Source: Nitrososphaerales archaeon TH5888
GTDB taxonomy: Archaea > Thermoproteota > Nitrososphaeria > Nitrososphaerales > Nitrososphaeraceae
NCBI GenBank assembly: GCA_014523595.1
Contig: JAATVN010000023.1
Location: 1-10,801, forward strand
Reading direction: 5' to 3'
DNA: 10,801 nucleotides
This document shows, piece by piece, positions 7,484 through 10,801 of the stretch. The stretch's first letter is position 1; every line of letters starts with the position of its first letter. The notes under the pieces are model-generated. The model saw only the letters and a list, made by a program, of their open reading frames with translations. It was not told the DNA's origin and did not search any database. The position numbers and the translations under genes are program-made.

Positions 7484-7967
7484 ACCACTTGTTGGGATTA
7501 TCATGGGAAGTGATTCAGATCTAAAGGTAATGAATCAAGCCTCAGAATTTTTAGAGAAGGGCCATGTTCCTTATGAAATGGAAATTGTATCAGCCCATAG
7601 GACCCCAGAACTTATGTTTAAATATGCAAAAACTGCCAAAAAAAGGGGGCTTGAGGTAATTATCGCCGGAGCTGGAGGATCCGCACACTTGCCCGGAATG
7701 ATTGCATCCTTGACTACGTTGCCAGTAATAGGTGTCCCGATAGTTAGCCATAATCTAAAGGGAATGGATTCACTTCTTTCAATTGTCCAGATGCCTAACG
7801 GCATTCCTGTTGCGTGTGTAGCAATTAATGGCTCCATAAATGCCGCAATTTTAGCATGCCAAATACTGGCATTAAGTTCTGAAAGTATAGCGCATTATGT
7901 CTCAGGCTTTAGAAAGAACTTGTACCATAGTGTTATCAAAAAAAGAGAACGATTGAAGAAAAAATAG
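7461..7967 (+). CDS. purE: N5-carboxyaminoimidazole ribonucleotide mutase PurE
   Basis: PurE (class I) moves the carboxyl group of N5-CAIR to carbon 4, giving CAIR, the step after PurK. The 168-residue protein is normal in length and carries [10 protein letters not shown] (12-21), the SAHRTPE motif (44-50) with catalytic His46, [12 protein letters not shown] (69-80), LPVIGVP (87-93) and the [18 protein letters not shown] lid segment (101-118). Pairing with purK argues for the N5-CAIR mutase rather than the class II AIR carboxylase. The GTG at 7461 is the only sensible start: the next in-frame ATG (7503) would remove the first strand and part of the GSDSD phosphate loop. The start lies 23 nt inside purK in another frame. 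The Lys/Arg-rich last 15 residues are a small extension. Convergent DUF2070 ends 29 nt downstream. Confidence 0.96.
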   Translation: METKRKIKPLVGIIMGSDSDLKVMNQASEFLEKGHVPYEMEIVSAHRTPELMFKYAKTAKKRGLEVIIAGAGGSAHLPGMIASLTTLPVIGVPIVSHNLKGMDSLLSIVQMPNGIPVACVAINGSINAAILACQILALSSESIAHYVSGFRKNLYHSVIKKRERLKKK

Positions 7968-7996
7968 TATTATTGTCCAATAAGAGATACGTACTA

Positions 7997-9739
7997 TCAT
8001 GAAATAATTAACATCGTAATGTAAAAGATCACTGTGATTGTAAGTGAAACCTTTGTGATGTTCATTGATCTATTCAGTGCTGTTGCATAATTATCGAATT
8101 GATCTCGCCCCATTAATTTTATTTGTGAATATGAATCCAAATACGAAAAGCTTGAAGGAGTGGTTTTGGACATCGCCTTTCGAGATATCTCACTAAAGGC
8201 CCTGATTATATCTTTGTCATTAGTAACATTCCCCAATGCATAATATCCCTGACGAGTTCTTTTCCCTGAACTAGAATGTGTGTCGGATGAGCATATTTCC
8301 AACATGTTGAATCCTGCAGTATTTAGTTCACGGAGAATTCGTATTCGTAACCCATTGACAAGATTATTTGAATCTGACCATCCAATAAGATAATCCTCAT
8401 TGTTGACGCGAAAATCGAGAACACCGATTCCAGCCCCACCAAGTTCAATAATCCTGAACCTCGAAGTTAATGAGTTTGAATATCCAATTTCGTACGTGTA
8501 ATATTGTTTTCCTTCCAATTTTTTTAAAGAAGTTAAGGCGAGAGCAGTAAGAGCTGTTTCCTCTTCACATGATATTTTATTTCCTAGCGCATTGTGCGCA
8601 TCAACAATCATTATATCAGAAAATCCTAGGTCTTTGGCAAATTGTTCTATTTTTTCTATAATTGAGTATGGAAGATCCTCCATCCCGCTGTCCTTTGAAA
8701 TAATCATAAGTACGTTAGTTTTAAAACCAATACATGTTAATGTGAAATCATTTGATTTTGTGATTAAGGGCAATGTACATTCATTACCGCTGTTTTTTAG
8801 TATCGAGTTTTTTAATGAATCAAGATATTTGTTGACTTCAGCTGTTGTAGGCAAATTTTTAGAATGGTCAGAAATACTGTGTAACACTATTGCATTATTT
8901 TCAAAGAAATTGAAAAGCTTTTGAGGAAGATTGCTTCCACCTATTGGATTAAATGGGCCTGGATGTATATCAGGTAAAACAACAAATACTTGTTTATCTC
9001 CTTCCCTTTCAAACTTCATCATTCTAGTTCTAATTTCATCTAAACTCGACCTTGACTGAAATATTTCTTCCATCTTTTCTTGTTTATTTTCTGTCCACGC
9101 AGATAGAAAAGCCTGTAATACACTAAAAGTGCTTTTCAAATTTGGATATCCGGCTCTGTCTGCCAATATAGACCATACAACCCCTATTGTAAATATTGTT
9201 GAACCCATAATCAACACGCTAAGATGCTCTTGTAGAAAAAATGAATAAGAATAAGGAAGTATATTAGTAAAAAAGACAACAGGCAAAACAAATGCAATTA
9301 CTATCGATCTAAACATTCTTGATCCAAAAACTGAAACAAAGATACCATAACGAAGACCACTTGCGATGAACATTCCTCCCAGACAGTAAGTAACAATATC
9401 TGAATTCTTACCAAAAATACTATTTGTCAATAATCCCAACAAAATAGTTACTAGCCAAAGTGAGCTTGAAAAAGCTGCAACATGGATCACTTTTGAGATC
9501 TTATTTGTTGGCGTTCCCCTAAGTAGGAATAAATCTAAAAAAAATCCACCAGTAGTTATGCCGACTGCCAGAACAGCATGTATTGTTAATTCGGTAAGAG
9601 TATATGAAACATGATTAATGCCTATTATTCCTAATGATGCAATTATGGCGATAATTGCCGACGTCTTGTATGAAGATGGATTTAAGAGTGTAAAATACCA
9701 CCTTCTATGAATGTCAGTTACACTGTCTTCACTTATCAA
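7997..9739 (-). CDS. DUF2070 family membrane protein, probable metal-dependent enzyme
   Basis: I recognise this 580-residue protein as the archaeal DUF2070 family. About six hydrophobic segments lie between residues 27 and 192. A large soluble domain occupies about 200-555, and a final membrane helix is at about 561-579, so the domain is held at both ends. The soluble domain contains PDIHPGPFNPIGGSN (256-270), HSISDH (287-292), IVDAHN (378-383) and SSDTHSSSG (484-492). These repeated Asp-x-His pairs look like a metal-binding active site; hydrolase activity is an inference, and substrate and membrane side are unknown. The TTG start at 9739 follows an in-frame TAA directly, and no ATG, GTG or TTG follows in frame for at least twenty codons, so it is well supported. 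It lies 20 nt after the Sec61-beta gene and is probably co-transcribed with it. Confidence 0.88.
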   Translation of the reverse strand: MISEDSVTDIHRRWYFTLLNPSSYKTSAIIAIIASLGIIGINHVSYTLTELTIHAVLAVGITTGGFFLDLFLLRGTPTNKISKVIHVAAFSSSLWLVTILLGLLTNSIFGKNSDIVTYCLGGMFIASGLRYGIFVSVFGSRMFRSIVIAFVLPVVFFTNILPYSYSFFLQEHLSVLIMGSTIFTIGVVWSILADRAGYPNLKSTFSVLQAFLSAWTENKQEKMEEIFQSRSSLDEIRTRMMKFEREGDKQVFVVLPDIHPGPFNPIGGSNLPQKLFNFFENNAIVLHSISDHSKNLPTTAEVNKYLDSLKNSILKNSGNECTLPLITKSNDFTLTCIGFKTNVLMIISKDSGMEDLPYSIIEKIEQFAKDLGFSDIMIVDAHNALGNKISCEEETALTALALTSLKKLEGKQYYTYEIGYSNSLTSRFRIIELGGAGIGVLDFRVNNEDYLIGWSDSNNLVNGLRIRILRELNTAGFNMLEICSSDTHSSSGKRTRQGYYALGNVTNDKDIIRAFSEISRKAMSKTTPSSFSYLDSYSQIKLMGRDQFDNYATALNRSMNITKVSLTITVIFYITMLIIS

Positions 9740-9759
9740 TTAATGTTACTGATGGTATT

Positions 9760-9966
9760 CTATACTGGAAAAACGAGTCTCATAATTATTGAAATTCCTA
9801 TGAGAGCACCAGTAATACCTAGTATAACTTCTGGCTTTACTTTTACACCACGGGTTTCATCTTCAAAAAATCTTAATAATCCTGCGCTCGATGCAGGCAA
9901 TGGTGCATTCTTTTTCTTTCCTTCACCCAATGTAAAAGTTCTTGATGAATCATGTCTTAAATACAT
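9760..9966 (-). CDS. Preprotein translocase subunit Sec61-beta (SecG-like)
   Basis: This is the small tail-anchored subunit of the archaeal Sec translocon, partner of SecY and SecE. The signature is KKKNAPLPASSAGLLRFFED (17-36), followed by a TRGVKVKPE linker and one membrane helix at about 47-66 ending in MRLVFPV. The interval given is the open frame from the only ATG (68 residues). I think the real start is TTG at 9930 (residue 13). That gives a 56-residue protein beginning MGEGKKK, closer to the usual family N-terminus, and a TATA-like sequence (9956-9963) overlaps the ATG itself. The gene lies between the ZNRD2-like gene and DUF2070 on the same strand. Family identity is very secure; the start is not. 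Confidence 0.92.
   Translation of the reverse strand: MYLRHDSSRTFTLGEGKKKNAPLPASSAGLLRFFEDETRGVKVKPEVILGITGALIGISIIMRLVFPV
9956..9963 (-). promoter_or_regulatory. TATA-like box for Sec61-beta
   Basis: Read on the minus strand this is TATTTAAG, centred about 29 nt before the TTG at 9930. It overlaps the ATG at 9966, which argues against that ATG. A second AT-rich candidate, AATTTAAAGT on the minus strand (9981-9990), would start transcription near 9959 and also downstream of the ATG. Confidence 0.38.
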
Positions 9967-10005
9967 TCCGTTTTATTTGTACTTTAAATTAGAGAGTCTT
10001 AATAT

Positions 10006-10368
10006 TCAATTTAATAATTTAATTTTTTCTAAAATAATAATATAGGTATCTATGACTCTCAATCGTTGCTCCTCCTCAGCTAAATTTTTATCTGATCCTA
10101 TACCAGTTATTAACTCCTGAAGTCTTTTTCCTATTTTTTCGACCATTTTATTTCTATAATCAAACTCAACAATTGTCGCAGATTCTTTTGTTTTATTGTC
10201 TGTTGGCGAAATCGTGTTCCCACAAATAATACACTTGATTTCATCATTTTTTTTAACTTGTATACCACTACATTTCTCGCATGGTTCATAAAGCAGGGTT
10301 CCTCCCTTGAGCAAGAATTCAGCAGCATTTTTCATGTTTTCTCTATACTTATCATCAGATACTGACAT
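10006..10368 (-). CDS. ZNRD2/SSSCA1-type zinc-ribbon protein (autoantigen p27 family)
   Basis: The 120-residue protein matches the archaeal relatives of Sjogren's syndrome/scleroderma autoantigen 1 (Auto_anti-p27 domain). The pattern is an N-terminal helix with AAEFLLKGGTLLYEPC (15-30), then a four-Cys zinc ribbon (Cys30, Cys33, Cys46, Cys49, as CEKC and CIIC), a linker, and a helical, charged C-terminus from about 72 that may form a coiled coil. The function in archaea is unknown to me; the zinc ribbon could bind protein or nucleic acid. The ATG at 10368 puts the helix and first Cys pair at the usual positions and has an AT-rich TATA candidate about 30 nt upstream. It heads the minus-strand set with Sec61-beta (39 nt to its ATG) and DUF2070, and is divergent from aIF1. 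Confidence 0.85.
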   Translation of the reverse strand: MSVSDDKYRENMKNAAEFLLKGGTLLYEPCEKCSGIQVKKNDEIKCIICGNTISPTDNKTKESATIVEFDYRNKMVEKIGKRLQELITGIGSDKNLAEEEQRLRVIDTYIIILEKIKLLN

Positions 10369-10393
10369 CTTGTGTATTTGATCTTGCCATCAT

Positions 10394-10403
10394 GTAAATT
10401 AAA
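10394..10403 (-). promoter_or_regulatory. TATA-like box for the ZNRD2-like gene
   Basis: TTTAATTTAC on the minus strand is centred about 30 nt upstream of the ATG at 10368. Position fits an archaeal promoter with a very short leader. The surrounding sequence is AT-rich, so the call is tentative. Confidence 0.33.
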
Positions 10404-10421
10404 GTATTCTAAGTTAATTGT

Positions 10422-10445
10422 AATAATAATTCTGCGATTATTATT
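10422..10445. repeat. Inverted repeat (9-bp arms, 6-nt loop) in the divergent intergenic region
   Basis: AATAATAAT and ATTATTATT are perfect arms around TCTGCG. The stem is all A/T and would be weak in RNA. Its place in the 190-bp gap between the ZNRD2-like gene and aIF1, outside both TATA candidates, makes a DNA site or simple AT-rich spacer more likely than an RNA element. Apart from this and the two TATA candidates I see nothing recognisable in the gap. Confidence 0.3.
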
Positions 10446-10520
10446 TTGATAATAACAACTGAATCCTGAATTTTTCAATCGAATTATGAATCTTGTTATT
10501 TGTACTGTATCGGGCAAGGC

Positions 10521-10528
10521 TTAATAAT
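10521..10528 (+). promoter_or_regulatory. TATA-like box for aIF1
   Basis: TTAATAAT is centred about 34 nt before the ATG at 10559, predicting transcription from near 10551 with a leader of about 8 nt. The in-frame ATG at 10541 would then be upstream of the transcript, which supports 10559 as the start. Confidence 0.38.
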
Positions 10529-10558
10529 GAGAATACTTCAATGGAAATTAATTATAAT

Positions 10559-10801
10559 ATGGCGGTGATATGCAAAAAATGTGGACTCCCAAACGATCTC
10601 TGTGCATGTGGCGAGCTGGATAAAGAAGAAACCAGAATTGTTATAAGACTTGAAACAAGACGATTTTCGAAAACTACTACTATGATTGAAGGTATTGATC
10701 CAAAGTTGAGCGACATACAACACATAGTAAAAGAATTGAAAAGCAAATTAGCTTGCGGAGGAACAGCTAAAGACGGATTTATAATGTTGCAAGGAGATCA
10801 C
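10559..10801 (+). CDS. Translation initiation factor aIF1 (SUI1/eIF1), 3' end cut by the window
   Basis: This is the archaeal homologue of eIF1, which binds the small ribosomal subunit near the P site and controls start-codon choice. The first 81 codons are present. MAVICKKCGLPNDLCACGEL carries Cys5, Cys8, Cys15 and Cys17, a probable zinc knuckle found in many archaeal members. The SUI1 fold follows, with IVIRLETRRFSKTTTMIEGI (27-46) and the hallmark LACGGTAKDGFIMLQGDH (64-81). About 20 more residues would be expected. An in-frame ATG at 10541 would add MEINYN, which is not family-like and lies upstream of the predicted transcript start. It is divergent from the ZNRD2-like gene. Confidence 0.94.
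   Translation, partial: MAVICKKCGLPNDLCACGELDKEETRIVIRLETRRFSKTTTMIEGIDPKLSDIQHIVKELKSKLACGGTAKDGFIMLQGDH

Noticed and set aside
9707..10045. A 112-codon plus-strand frame across the Sec61-beta gene.
   Set aside because: It is antisense to a secure Sec61-beta gene and its translation is a compositional shadow.
10332..10517. A 61-codon minus-strand frame overlapping the start of the ZNRD2-like gene.
   Set aside because: It has no recognisable family and covers the predicted promoter and inverted repeat.
10541..10558. The upstream in-frame ATG of aIF1, adding MEINYN.
   Set aside because: The TATA-like box at 10521-10528 predicts transcription starting downstream of it, and archaeal aIF1 normally begins just before the first Cys pair.
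10538..10746. Minus-strand frames opposite aIF1.
   Set aside because: The plus strand encodes an unmistakable SUI1 protein; the opposite frames are shadows.
1..10801. A mobile element, CRISPR array, toxin-antitoxin or defence system, tRNA or rRNA.
   Set aside because: I saw no repeat-spacer pattern, transposase or integrase motif, target duplication, or structured RNA gene. All substantial frames are chromosomal core or lineage genes.

Overview
The window reads as the chromosome of an ammonia-oxidising-type archaeon (Nitrososphaeria/Thaumarchaeota). The evidence is an archaeal Sec61-beta, an archaeal aIF1 with an N-terminal Cys cluster, a DUF2070 membrane protein, a DUF6659-like small protein typical of this class, AT-rich DNA, TATA-like boxes about 27 nt before start codons (leaderless transcripts), and frequent TTG/GTG starts. 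A Nitrosocosmicus-like or other low-GC member is plausible, but genus cannot be fixed from this window.

Layout. Positions 36-4405 (+) hold a purine biosynthesis run, purQ-purL-purF: the glutaminase and synthetase parts of FGAM synthase, then the first committed enzyme of the pathway. Positions 4489-5408 (+) hold two small lineage-type genes, a membrane-anchored beta-rich protein and a DUF6659-like protein, each with its own TATA-like box. Positions 5454-6209 (-) hold a short-chain dehydrogenase/reductase, convergent to the previous gene and divergent from purK. Positions 6290-7967 (+) hold overlapping purK-purE, the ATP-dependent N5-CAIR route to CAIR. Positions 7997-10368 (-) hold a three-gene set read right to left: a ZNRD2/SSSCA1-type zinc-ribbon protein, Sec61-beta, and a DUF2070 membrane protein. 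At 10559 a divergent aIF1 (SUI1) gene begins and runs off the right end.

How it works together. The five pur genes cover PRPP to phosphoribosylamine (PurF), FGAR to FGAM (PurQ+PurL, with PurS expected just left of the window) and AIR to CAIR (PurK+PurE). The remaining purine genes are not in view. The right-hand part is informational and secretory: translation initiation and the translocon small subunit, with DUF2070 whose conserved Asp/His motifs suggest an uncharacterised membrane-anchored hydrolase.

Most of the window is ordinary core genome. I see no mobile element, CRISPR array, tRNA, rRNA or defence system. No gene-free stretch exceeds 300 bases; the longest is 10369-10558. The best leads are the DUF2070 protein in the Sec61-beta set, a perfect 14-bp palindrome upstream of the DUF6659-like gene, and the compact divergent SDR/purK promoter region.
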